Part shown: piece by piece, positions 7,702 through 15,486 of the stretch
How the letters are laid out: each line of letters begins with the position of its first letter
How positions within the stretch are numbered: the stretch's first letter is position 1
NCBI GenBank assembly: GCA_030639305.1
Contig: DAOWCY010000021.1
Span: forward strand, 1 to 51,484
Length of the DNA stretch: 51,484 nucleotides
Reading direction: 5' to 3'
From: JAGLQA01 sp023135565
GTDB lineage: Bacteria; Acidobacteriota; Aminicenantia; UBA2199
Program-made: the position numbers and the translations under genes
Notes under the pieces: model-generated
The model's database searches: none
Seen by the model: only the letters and a program-made list of their open reading frames with translations
What the model was told of the DNA's origin: nothing

Positions 7702-9362
7702 TAGATTATCATCAAAAAACAACAGGGGAGTACAAAACACAGTACTCTCAAACACAAAACTTTGCTCTAAAAGCCAATTATTTTGTGGATTTAAAAACAG
7801 GTGAAAATAAAAAAGACAGTGAGTGGATGGGCCGGTTAAAAAATTTTGACTCATCGATCCTGGTAGAAATAAAAAAGAATCTCACCTCTTTGCTGGCAGA
7901 CATCTCTCTCCATAAACAGGTACAAGCTTTTTCTGCTGTGACTGATTCCCGTCTCCTGGTAGGGCTGGGTAATGCCCATATTAAAGAAACTTATCTAAAT
8001 CTCCACCACATCTACGGCGTACCCTACATACCCGGAAGTTCAGTGAAAGGAATCTGCCGCCATTATGTTATCTCAGAAGTTTTAGACCGCTTTGGAGATA
8101 ATTTAAACTGCCTGGAGAATCTGCTGCTCCTAAACGTCGAGAGTTTTTTAGACAGCCCGGACATCGAAGCAGATTTGAAAAAGAAGACCCAACATGAGGA
8201 CGAGGTAGATAAAGAAAAGAAAAAATACTCCTTGAAACAGGAGACATTAACACAAGCAGTAGAATATATTTCAATATTGGTGCACCGGTTAAAAGCGGAA
8301 AAAAAAGAAGGCAAATCAAGCGCCGAAGAATCCGAAATAACCGAAAAAAATATTAACTGGACAGAGCTAGACTTAGCCCGGCGAATTTTTGGAAATAATG
8401 ACCGGGCCGGAGGCATCGTTTTCTTTGATGCATTTCCGCAGGATTGCAAGATCGAGTTGGACATCATGAATCCTCATTATGGAAAATACTACGGCGATCA
8501 AGGGGGAAGAAAGATGCCCGTGGACTTTGATACCCCGGTTCCCGTAAAATTTGCCGCTGTCGGCAGCGGCGCCGCATTCCGTTTTGCCCTATCCAATCGA
8601 AGCTTTGGCCGGGACGATGATTTATTGACCCAGGCAAAAGAATGGCTGCAAAAAGCCCTGGAGAATCACGGTATAGGGGCCAAAACCGCAGTAGGGTATG
8701 GGTTTTTCAAAGATTTTAGGGACCTGTCTACAGAACTTACAGCCCAGAAAGAGGAAAGACTCCCTGAAAAAGACCGGCTGCTGCTTAGAGTCAACCAAAA
8801 GGATTTAGCAGCTATAGGACAGGTCATGGATAACCTGAAAGCCGGAGAGTATCCCCCGGACCAGGGACAGGATACCGTCCATGCCCTGGAAAAACTTTTT
8901 ACAAGGAATGACAGTTATATCGATGGCGATCAACACGCTCTTTCAAGATTCTGCAATTTTGGATTTGCATTTCTCTCTCTCCATAAAGATAAGCTCTTAA
9001 AAACCGGCAGCCCGGAAATAATAATACAAAATCTAAAAAAATATGGCAGTCATAATCTCAGGGCTAAGATTGAAAAAAAGGAGAAAACAGATTCCATAAG
9101 CGGTAATATTGAAGGTACGCCACAGCAGAAGGAGATTTTAATTCTACTCAGTACTTCTTCCACAATAAGCAGTTTACAAAAAGCCTATGAATACTTATGC
9201 AATCTCTCTCCCGGTGAATCCTTAGAAATCCCAAAAATTATAGCCCGGGAGATGCAGGAAGTATTGGAGCAGCCCGGGAAGAGGTTAAGGAGAGATTTAA
9301 AAAAATCCGGAGATAAAAGCAAATACTTGCAGAAGAGTAACGAAATAATGAGAAAAAAATAG
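7698..9362 (+). CDS. cmr6: Type III-B RAMP protein Cmr6 with long C-terminal extension
   Basis: Cmr6 is a RAMP subunit at the 3' end of the backbone. Core motifs are present: LLVGLGNAHIKET, the YIPGSSVKGICRHY loop, ARRIFGN, GGIVFFDAFP, and the terminal GIGAKTAVGYGFF near residue 335. Typical Cmr6 proteins end about there. This one runs on for ~205 charged, mostly helical residues to 554. I recognise no domain in the extension. There is also a charged insertion at ~155-225. It ends in TAG, 177 bases before the first CRISPR repeat. It could be an extended Cmr6 or a fusion with an unrecognised partner. Confidence 0.9.
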   Translation: MIDYHQKTTGEYKTQYSQTQNFALKANYFVDLKTGENKKDSEWMGRLKNFDSSILVEIKKNLTSLLADISLHKQVQAFSAVTDSRLLVGLGNAHIKETYLNLHHIYGVPYIPGSSVKGICRHYVISEVLDRFGDNLNCLENLLLLNVESFLDSPDIEADLKKKTQHEDEVDKEKKKYSLKQETLTQAVEYISILVHRLKAEKKEGKSSAEESEITEKNINWTELDLARRIFGNNDRAGGIVFFDAFPQDCKIELDIMNPHYGKYYGDQGGRKMPVDFDTPVPVKFAAVGSGAAFRFALSNRSFGRDDDLLTQAKEWLQKALENHGIGAKTAVGYGFFKDFRDLSTELTAQKEERLPEKDRLLLRVNQKDLAAIGQVMDNLKAGEYPPDQGQDTVHALEKLFTRNDSYIDGDQHALSRFCNFGFAFLSLHKDKLLKTGSPEIIIQNLKKYGSHNLRAKIEKKEKTDSISGNIEGTPQQKEILILLSTSSTISSLQKAYEYLCNLSPGESLEIPKIIAREMQEVLEQPGKRLRRDLKKSGDKSKYLQKSNEIMRKK

Positions 9363-9538
9363 TTATTAAAAGCCAGGATGGTTTTTTAAGGTTCTTTGAC
9401 TTACCTGTTAGCCCGTAGAAACTGTAAAATCAGGTTATTATGATGTCGCAATATATGTCGTATAGCTGTTTTAGGGCGGTCTTTTGGCCGCCCCAAAACC
9501 TCGCTATTAGATAGTTTTGAGGCGCGATTTTCGCGGCT
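9363..9538 (+). promoter_or_regulatory. Putative CRISPR leader
   Basis: The 176 bases between cmr6 and the first repeat contain two compact hairpins: GGGCGGTCTTTTGGCCGCCC and CGCGATTTTCGCG. The second lies immediately before repeat 1. The degenerate repeat lies at the far end of the array, so this side should be the leader. No clean -35/-10 pair with a 17-base spacer was found, so transcription may run in from the cmr operon. Confidence 0.5.
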
Positions 9539-11286
9539 CTCAAAACTGTTACCCCGCTTGATAGGGGTTTACGACCTCACTGACATTTGGTGTGGAAGCT
9601 TTACATTCGTCTCGAAACTGATACCTCGCTTGATAGGGGTTTACGACCTACAGACTGGGCTCGTGCAGCAAAAGGTCATGTTGCACTCAAAACTGTTACC
9701 CCGCTTGATAGGGGTTTACGACCGCGGCGGTACCACAGCCGGTCGTGTTAACAACGAGTCTAAAAAAGGATGACGCAGTGCGTCTACCCTAATCGCCCAC
9801 CTTAATTTGTGGACGATTCCTCTTTTGATAGAGGTTTACGACACTTTTACAATATCCACCTGCTCTGTTTCCATCTCGCCTCAAAACTGTTACCCCGCTT
9901 GATAGGGGTTTACGACCAGTATTGTCCACGTGTGTTTGTCGTTGCCATGTGCTCAGAACTGTTACCTCGCTTGATAGGGGATTGCGACTAGATGGTGGCG
10001 GTGGTTTTAATCAAAAATCGATCTCAGAACTGTTACCTCGCTTGATAGGGGATTGCGACGTTCATATCCGATATGCTGGCAAAGAGACTAATGTTGTTGA
10101 AGTTGATACCCCGCTTGATAGGGGTTTACGACACATCGATTTCCTTTCTGCCGTTGTGGTAAAAAAACCTCAAAACTGTTACCCCGCTTGATAGGGGTTT
10201 ACGACCATCTGGCTGGTGGCGGCGGGTGTCGAATCTGTCGCTCAAAACTGTTACCCCGCTTGATAGGGGTTTACGACTATCATTTCGCATCGAATATCCC
10301 AAAAGTCTTCCTCGAAACTGATACCTCGCTTGATAGAGGTTTACGACCTGCTTCTGCTAACACCTTAGCGGTCACAGAAACGCCTCGAAACTGATACCTC
10401 GTTTGATAGGGGTTTACGACAAAATCCAACTATCAGCCCCTATAAAGGAGCCATTCTCAAAACTGTTACCCCGCTTGATAGGGGTTTACGACTTGATTGA
10501 ATATTCGATGGATACATCACCGTTGATGCTCGAAACTGATACCTCGTTTGATAGGGGTTTACGACGGACCTTGGGATCTAAATTCCGATAAAACTTGACC
10601 CTCAAAACTGTTACCCCGCTCGATAGGGGGTTACGACCCAAATCATTAAAGGGTACAAAAACAAAACGATCTTGCTCAAAACTGTTACCTCGCTTGATAG
10701 GGGATTGCGACAGTTCTCCATGTGTACCACTTTCCGAATCTTCATTGCTCAAAACTGTTACCTCGCTTGATAGGGGATTGCGACTAACTGGAATCCAGAT
10801 GTGTTTGTTGTCTTTTTCCTCTCAGAACTGTTACCTCGCTTGATAGGGGATTGCGACACTGTTATGACGCACATCACCACCAGTAGTATAGTCTCAGAAC
10901 TGTTACCTCGCTTGATAGGGGATTGCGACTTTTTGCCAAGGGCTTTTAAAATCTTGGGCTCTCTCAGAACTGTTACCTCGCTTGATAGGGGATTGCGACC
11001 CAGTGGAAGTAGTGATCGTGGAGTCGACTTCGCTGCTCAAAACTGTTACCTCGCTTGATAGGGGATTGCGACAAAAAATCTTCCAGACTAAGCAAAAGAG
11101 TGTTGTATTCTCAGAACTGTTACCTCGCTTGATAGGGGATTGCGACTTTCCTGTAGTGGTGATACTGCTTTCGATGTTGCCCTCAGAACTGTTACCTCGC
11201 TTGATAGGGGATTGCGACTTTTTCACTCACTGGAATTTCTAAACCTGGATCAACCTCAGAACTGTTACCTCGCTTGATAGGGGATA
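9539..11286 (+). CRISPR. CRISPR array, 24 repeats, mosaic type III repeats
   Basis: I count 24 repeats of 37 bases with start-to-start spacing of 70-75 and spacers of 33-38 bases. The one exception is an 83-base interval between repeats 3 and 4. All share a CCNCGCTTGATAGGGG core that can form a hairpin. Two 3' ends occur. TTTACGAC is in repeats 1-5 and 8-14 (repeat 15 GTTACGAC), and ATTGCGAC is in repeats 6, 7 and 16-23. Repeat 8 begins GTTGAAGTTGAT instead of CTCAAAACTGTT. Repeat 4 is degenerate, and repeat 24 decays after GATAGGGGAT, marking the trailer end. ATTGCGAC is identical to the crRNA 5' handle known from Thermus type III systems, which fixes transcription as rightward. No spacer targets can be named. 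Confidence 0.97.
9723..9774 (+). repeat. Non-spacer insert between repeats 3 and 4
   Basis: This is the second copy of the 52-base flank at 1419-1470. It starts directly after repeat 3, and degenerate repeat 4 (9806-9842) follows. The 83-base interval is too long for a spacer, so this part of the array looks like a fusion of two arrays or a remnant trailer. Confidence 0.75.
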
Positions 11287-11341
11287 GAGTTGTTGGAGTA
11301 ATGGGTTAGTAATTTCCCCTCCGCTGTGGTATTATAAAACC

Positions 11342-12367
11342 ATGAATGAAGTACTGGAAAAACTCCGTTTCGCTGTGTCCGATTTCGTACTGGCGCCGGA
11401 AAAAACCATTTTCTTTCCCCCCTTTAAAGGCAATGTCTTTCGCGGCGCTTTAGGAAAAGCCCTTAAAGACCTGACCTGCGCGTTTAAAACCAAAGATTGC
11501 AAAGAGTGCCTGATCCGGGACAAATGCCTCTATGCACAGGTATTCGAAAGCCACAATACCGGCAGCAATACGATTCTAAAAAATATCGAAAAAGCGCCCC
11601 ACCCTTTTATTATTTTCGTGCCGGATAAGTACCGGTTAGAATACCCGGAAAACGATAAAATCCACTTCTTTCTCACCCTGGTGGGCAGCGCCGTGGAATA
11701 TATCTCTTATTTTATCCTGGCGTTTGAGCAGATCGGCAAAAGAGGCATCGGCAAAAATAGAAGCCCCTTTGCAGTTGAACGGGTTCAGGTATCCGGCCAG
11801 AATATCTACGATCCGGTAGAGAAAAGAGTGCAGCGTGTTTTTCCTGTTTTTAAAGGTTCCGATGTTCTAATGATCGATAATAATGAGAAGTTTTGTGGGG
11901 GTTCAGGGGGCGGTTTTTCAAAAGAGTCCCCTGACCGCCGGAGGCAAAAACAAAATAATGTAAAACATGAAACTCTAAAAATAATCCTGGAAACACCGAT
12001 GCGCATTAAGTTCGGCGGTCAGTTCCAAAAACATCTCACTTTCGAGATGCTGGCGGTTAATTTGCTGCGCCGGCTGCAACTGCTATCTGCTTTTTACTGC
12101 GGTGGTCCTGATCTTGTGGATTTGAGCGCCCTGATCGATAAAGCCAGGCGGGTAAAAAAAGCAGGCGAAAATATTTTCTGGCAGCATCAGGATCGTTTTT
12201 CTTATCGGCAGGAAAAAAATATCAGTATGGGGGGAGTGTCGGGCTGGATAGAGTTTGCTGGTGAAGCAGCCGAATTTATCCCATTTTTAAAGCTCGCCGA
12301 ACACCTTCACATCGGTAAAGGAACCGGCCTCGGTCTGGGTAAAATCGGGGTAGATGTTTTGCGTTGA
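11342..12367 (+). CDS. cas6: CRISPR pre-crRNA endoribonuclease Cas6
   Basis: Cas6 cuts pre-crRNA within the repeat to leave the 8-base 5' handle. The 341-aa product has the Cas6 N-terminal features FKGNVFRGALGKAL (~28-41), a CxxC-like cysteine cluster (~58-67: CKECLIRDKC), and the C-terminal glycine-rich HIGKGTGLGLGKIG (~321-334) that defines the RAMP nuclease fold. It begins 55 bases after the array on the same strand, and no clear Shine-Dalgarno is visible. A 63-base palindromic element is inserted in frame at 11888-11950, adding residues ~183-203 between two conserved blocks. Confidence 0.88.
   Translation: MNEVLEKLRFAVSDFVLAPEKTIFFPPFKGNVFRGALGKALKDLTCAFKTKDCKECLIRDKCLYAQVFESHNTGSNTILKNIEKAPHPFIIFVPDKYRLEYPENDKIHFFLTLVGSAVEYISYFILAFEQIGKRGIGKNRSPFAVERVQVSGQNIYDPVEKRVQRVFPVFKGSDVLMIDNNEKFCGGSGGGFSKESPDRRRQKQNNVKHETLKIILETPMRIKFGGQFQKHLTFEMLAVNLLRRLQLLSAFYCGGPDLVDLSALIDKARRVKKAGENIFWQHQDRFSYRQEKNISMGGVSGWIEFAGEAAEFIPFLKLAEHLHIGKGTGLGLGKIGVDVLR
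11888..11950 (+). repeat. Palindromic element inside cas6
   Basis: The stretch from AAGTTTTGTGGGGG to CCGCCGGAGGCAAAAA is a copy of the short element form also seen at 15389, 16361, 26291 and 27411. Arms like CAGGGGGCGG / CCGCC...CCCCTG form a hairpin. Its 63 bases are exactly 21 codons and contain no stop in the cas6 frame. Confidence 0.8.
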
Positions 12368-12372
12368 TTTTA

Positions 12373-12550
12373 AACCCCACTCGCGTGGCCCCGCGGCGCG
12401 GGGAGCCTATGAGCCGCTTCGCGGCAAGCAGCGTTTTTGCTTTTAATTATCAAAAGTTTTGATCAAACTTTTTTGAAGGTGCGGTGTGCCGCATCCCCCA
12501 ACATCAATTTAATGGGGGTGACTCCCCGGCAGGGGCCGCCGGAGGCAAGA
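12373..12550. repeat. Composite palindromic element after cas6
   Basis: The element starts 6 bases after the cas6 stop with AACCCCACTCGCGTGGCCCC, then CGCGGCGCGGGG, GAGCCGCTTCGCGGC, an AAAGTTTTGATCAAACTTTT hairpin, a nested GTGCGGTGTGCCGCA module, and ends CCGCCGGAGGC. It may act as a transcription terminator. The stretch 12551-12935 beyond it has small palindromes (ATTGGAATAATCCAAT at ~12777) but no supported gene. Confidence 0.75.
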
Positions 12551-12935
12551 GCTTTTTTGCTTTTAAATCAGGTTTATTGTGTTCGGCAATAGCCGTAACT
12601 CCCTACCGGCAGTATTTAGAACCTGGAACAAAGAGAGGCTTAATGTAAAGTCTCTTCCGAATTTTCGAGACTCCTCTTTTTGGCTATTTTACGAAAGAAT
12701 CCGATTGCGGTCAAAACAGACCGTGTCCCTAAACGTGCTACCTGATGGTATACTTTAATACAGATAATACGTTTAATTGGAATAATCCAATACTCTTACT
12801 TTCGGCGAACACACACATTACAACTGAATCTTCCGGCCTAACGCGCTTCTTAAAAATTTTATAATTTATTCCTTGAACGGACTTACAGCGCGGTACTATT
12901 AAAACAAACCGGGAAAAAAAAGTCAATAGACAGGA

Positions 12936-12964
12936 TTGTAAAATCGGGCCGGATATGTTATATT
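12936..12964 (+). promoter_or_regulatory. Promoter of pylT and the pyl operon
   Basis: TTGTAA, a 17-base spacer and TATATT lie 39 bases before the tRNA gene. No terminator is obvious between the tRNA and pylSc, so the promoter could serve both. Confidence 0.6.
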
Positions 12965-13002
12965 AAAGAATCGCCCTAAAATGTCGATTAATAGATGATT
13001 TT

Positions 13003-13073
13003 GGGGAGTGGATCGAGACGTGATCGTATGGACTCTAAATCCATATAGGCGGGTGCAACACCCGTACTCCCCA
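13003..13073 (+). tRNA. pylT: tRNA-Pyl (CUA)
   Basis: The gene folds as a textbook pyrrolysine tRNA. It has a 7-bp acceptor stem GGGGAGT/ACTCCCC, a single base before the 4-bp D stem GATC/GATC, a 6-bp anticodon stem TATGGA/TCCATA, loop CTCTAAA with anticodon CTA at 13035-13037, a 3-base variable region and a 5-bp T stem with one G-U pair. Discriminator A73 is present and CCA is not encoded. The six-pair anticodon stem, short variable loop and single linker base are the known tRNA-Pyl hallmarks. It reads UAG codons. Confidence 0.96.
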
Positions 13074-13077
13074 CTAG

Positions 13078-13161
13078 CTCAAGAGAACTTAAGAGGTGCT
13101 CAAGAGAACTCAGGAGGCGCTCAAGAGGTCTCAGGAAGAACTCAAGAGAGATCAGGTTGAG
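13078..13161 (+). repeat. Four 21-bp tandem repeats between pylT and pylSc
   Basis: Four units of 21 bases each begin CTCAAGAG and diverge mildly (units at 13078, 13099, 13120, 13141). They start 5 bases after the tRNA. The downstream stretch to ~13260 is pyrimidine-rich and holds partly complementary CTCGAGATC/CCTGAGC words. A role in tRNA 3' processing or leader folding is possible. No open reading frame with a start covers them. Confidence 0.8.
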
Positions 13162-13274
13162 AGAACTCACGAGTGCTTAAAACTCCACGTTCACGAGTCG
13201 CTTCCTAAACCTGAGCCCTTCTTAGCTCATCTGGAGCTTTCTCGAGATCATCCTGAGCACTAATAGGATACATA

Positions 13275-14114
13275 ATGATTACCTGGTCTGAAGTGCAAGT
13301 CCGGCGCTTAAAAGAGTTAGACGCCGGGGAAAAAGAACTTTCTACCGGTTTCGATAACCTGCAAGAACGGGACCGGTCTTTCCAGCAGTTAGAGCGCACA
13401 CTGGTGAAACAGAACAAGCAGGCCCTGGAAGAGTTTCGCAGCATTCGCCTGCGGCCGGCTTTGTGCCGGTTGGAGAGCGTCTTAGTGGAAACCCTGATAA
13501 GTAACGGATTCGTGCAGGTAACGACGCCTACGATTATGTCTAAAGGGCTGCTTGCCAGGATGTCTATCGACGCTAAACATCCTCTATATTCCAGGGTTTT
13601 TTGGTTGGATAAAGATAAGTGTCTGCGGCCTATGCTGGCGCCTCACCTCTATTATATTTTAAAAGACCTGCTGCGGTTGTGGGAAAAACCGGTCAGGATA
13701 TTCGAAGTGGGTTCTTGTTTCAGGAAGGAGTCGCAGGGGGCGTTGCATTCCACCGAATTCACTATGCTCAACTTAGTGGAAATGGGTCTGCCTGAACAGG
13801 ATCGCAGCCGGAGGCTCGAAGAGTTGGCAGCATTAGTAACCGAAGCCGCCGGTTTGGCAAGTTACAGTCTTGAAAAAGAAAGCTCGGTGGTTTATGGTGA
13901 AACCATCGACGTTGTGGCTGGAGAAGGGCAGATCGAGGTAGGTTCCGGGGCTGTGGGGCCTCATCCTTTGGACCGGGCCTGGAGAATTAACGAAACCTGG
14001 GTGGGCATCGGTTTCGGGTTGGAGCGTCTGCTTATGGTCAGGGAGAAGGGTACGAGCTTGGCGAAGATGGGGCGCAGTCTTTCTTATTTAGACGGAGTAC
14101 GTTTAAATGTGTAA
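13275..14114 (+). CDS. pylSc: Pyrrolysyl-tRNA synthetase catalytic subunit (PylSc)
   Basis: This subunit charges tRNA-Pyl with pyrrolysine. The 279-aa class II synthetase catalytic domain shows motif 2 as FEVGSCFRKESQG (~145-157) and the pocket segment LRPMLAPHLYYIL (~116-128), close to archaeal PylS. Motif 3 is GIGFGLERLLMV (~253-264). The tRNA-binding N-terminal domain is absent and is encoded separately as pylSn at 17730, the arrangement known from bacteria. AGGA lies ~8 bases before the ATG. The TAA stop coincides with the start of a palindromic element (TAACCCCGCGGCG). Confidence 0.96.
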   Translation: MITWSEVQVRRLKELDAGEKELSTGFDNLQERDRSFQQLERTLVKQNKQALEEFRSIRLRPALCRLESVLVETLISNGFVQVTTPTIMSKGLLARMSIDAKHPLYSRVFWLDKDKCLRPMLAPHLYYILKDLLRLWEKPVRIFEVGSCFRKESQGALHSTEFTMLNLVEMGLPEQDRSRRLEELAALVTEAAGLASYSLEKESSVVYGETIDVVAGEGQIEVGSGAVGPHPLDRAWRINETWVGIGFGLERLLMVREKGTSLAKMGRSLSYLDGVRLNV

Positions 14115-14245
14115 CCCCGCGGCGCGGGGAGCCTATAAGCTGCTTCGCAGCAGGGGCAGCGTGTGAGCGCTTTTGATTCTAAATAATAAAAAGTTTTGAT
14201 CAAACTTTTTCAAAAGTTTGGCCCCCGGCAGGGCCGCCGGAGGCA
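14112..14245. repeat. Palindromic element, pylSc-pylB
   Basis: This is a typical long copy: CCCCGCGGCGCGGGG, CTATAAGCTGCTTCGCAGC, GAGCGCTTTTGATTCTAAAT, an AAAAGTTTTGATCAAACTTTTT hairpin segment, then GGCCCCCGGCAGGGCC and CCGCCGGAGGC. It fills nearly all of the gap between pylSc and pylB. A TATAAT box (14253) lies just after it, 8 bases before pylB. Confidence 0.85.
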
Positions 14246-14265
14246 TAGTATGTATAATAAAATAA

Positions 14266-15381
14266 ATGCAAAAAATAGAAAAAATCCTAAATAAGACACT
14301 GCGGTTAGAAAAACTCACCAAAGCAGAACTGGCCTCTCTCTTAGAAATTAGAGAAAAAAAACAAGTAGCTGCTCTTTTCAAAACCGCCCGCAAACTGCGC
14401 ACAAAATTTTTCCGGGACAAAATATATATTTACGGTTTTCTTTATATAAGCACTTACTGCCGCAACAACTGCCGTTTCTGTTTCTACCGTTCGGAGAATA
14501 AAGACTCGCTACGCTACCGTAAAAACGAATCCGAAATCATAGACTCCGCCCTGCGCTTGACCGAATCGGGGGTTCATTTAATCGACCTGACCATGGGCGA
14601 AGACCCGGAATTTTTCGATTACCGGGACAAAAACCGCGGCGTTTCCGGAACCGGTTTCGCCAACTTACTGCGATTAGTGGAATCTGTTAAGAAAGCTTCC
14701 GGGCTGCCGCTGATGGTTTCGCCCGGAGTAGTTGAGGAGCAAGTTTTAGAAGAATTAGCCGGGGCCGGAGCAGATTGGTATGCTTGTTACCAGGAAACCC
14801 ATAACCTCTCTTTGTTTAAAGAACTGCGTCCGGGACAAAACTATGAAAAAAGGCTCCAGACAAAACTCCTGGCTCACAAATACGGTCTGCTGACCGAAGA
14901 GGGGGTGTTGGCGGGTGTTGGTGAAACCGCGGCGGATATGGTTGATTCCATAGCAGTTATGGAATCTCTAAAAACAGACCAGGTCAGGGCGATGAATTTT
15001 GTTCCCAGGAAAGGCACTCCCATGGAGAACTTTCGCGTAGACGACCCGCTGCGGGAAATGATCTATACTGCGGTGATGCGGCTGGTTTTTCCGGACCGTT
15101 CGATCCCCGCTACCTTAGATGTGGAAGGTTTGTCGGGTTTGAAAAAAAGGCTGAATGCAGGGGCTAATGTGGTTACTTCGATAGTGCCCCCGGAGCGCGG
15201 GCTGGCCGGGGTCGCCCAAAGCTGCTTAGATATCGACGACAATAGGCGCTCTATTAGCGGCGTTTTGGCAGTGGCGGCAGAATGCGGCCTGCGGGCAGCT
15301 TCGTTGAACGATTACTTAGATTGGACACAAAAAAGGCGGAGCGAAAAATTGTCTTTTAGGAGAAATTATAATGATCTTTGA
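14266..15381 (+). CDS. pylB: Methylornithine synthase PylB (radical SAM)
   Basis: PylB rearranges L-lysine to 3-methylornithine, the first step of pyrrolysine synthesis. The 371-aa product has the radical-SAM cluster motif CRNNCRFC (Cys65, Cys69, Cys72), a GEDPEFFD segment, and the SLFKELRPGQNYEKR and DQVRAMNFVPRKGTPM blocks typical of the BioB-like PylB family. Length is normal. There is no clear Shine-Dalgarno, and a TATAAT at 14253-14258 may give a nearly leaderless transcript. It is followed by a short palindromic element and pylC. Confidence 0.95.
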   Translation: MQKIEKILNKTLRLEKLTKAELASLLEIREKKQVAALFKTARKLRTKFFRDKIYIYGFLYISTYCRNNCRFCFYRSENKDSLRYRKNESEIIDSALRLTESGVHLIDLTMGEDPEFFDYRDKNRGVSGTGFANLLRLVESVKKASGLPLMVSPGVVEEQVLEELAGAGADWYACYQETHNLSLFKELRPGQNYEKRLQTKLLAHKYGLLTEEGVLAGVGETAADMVDSIAVMESLKTDQVRAMNFVPRKGTPMENFRVDDPLREMIYTAVMRLVFPDRSIPATLDVEGLSGLKKRLNAGANVVTSIVPPERGLAGVAQSCLDIDDNRRSISGVLAVAAECGLRAASLNDYLDWTQKRRSEKLSFRRNYNDL

Positions 15382-15388
15382 TATATTT

Positions 15389-15468
15389 GCCTCCGGCGGG
15401 CAGGGGGCTCTTTTGAAAAACCGCCCCCTGCACCCCCACAAAACTTTTGTTGAGCCCATTTGGTGGGC
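15389..15468. repeat. Short palindromic element, pylB-pylC
   Basis: A reverse-orientation short form: GCCTCCGGCGG, CAGGGGGCTCTTTTGAAAAA, CCGCCCCCTGCACCCCCAC, AAAACTTTTGTTGAGC. It matches the element inside pylC and cas6 (opposite direction) and that at 26291. It lies between the pylB stop and the AAAGGAGG of pylC. Confidence 0.8.
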
Positions 15469-15486
15469 AAAAATAAAGGAGGCAAT

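Noticed and set aside
9558..11242. Series of open frames across the CRISPR array with repeated LLPRLIG-type peptides
   Set aside because: They are translations of the CRISPR repeats themselves, with no ribosome sites. Repeat and spacer periodicity explains them.
12738..12926. Minus-strand frame upstream of pylT
   Set aside because: Its composition and lack of a start signal do not support a gene. The region looks like regulatory or remnant DNA.
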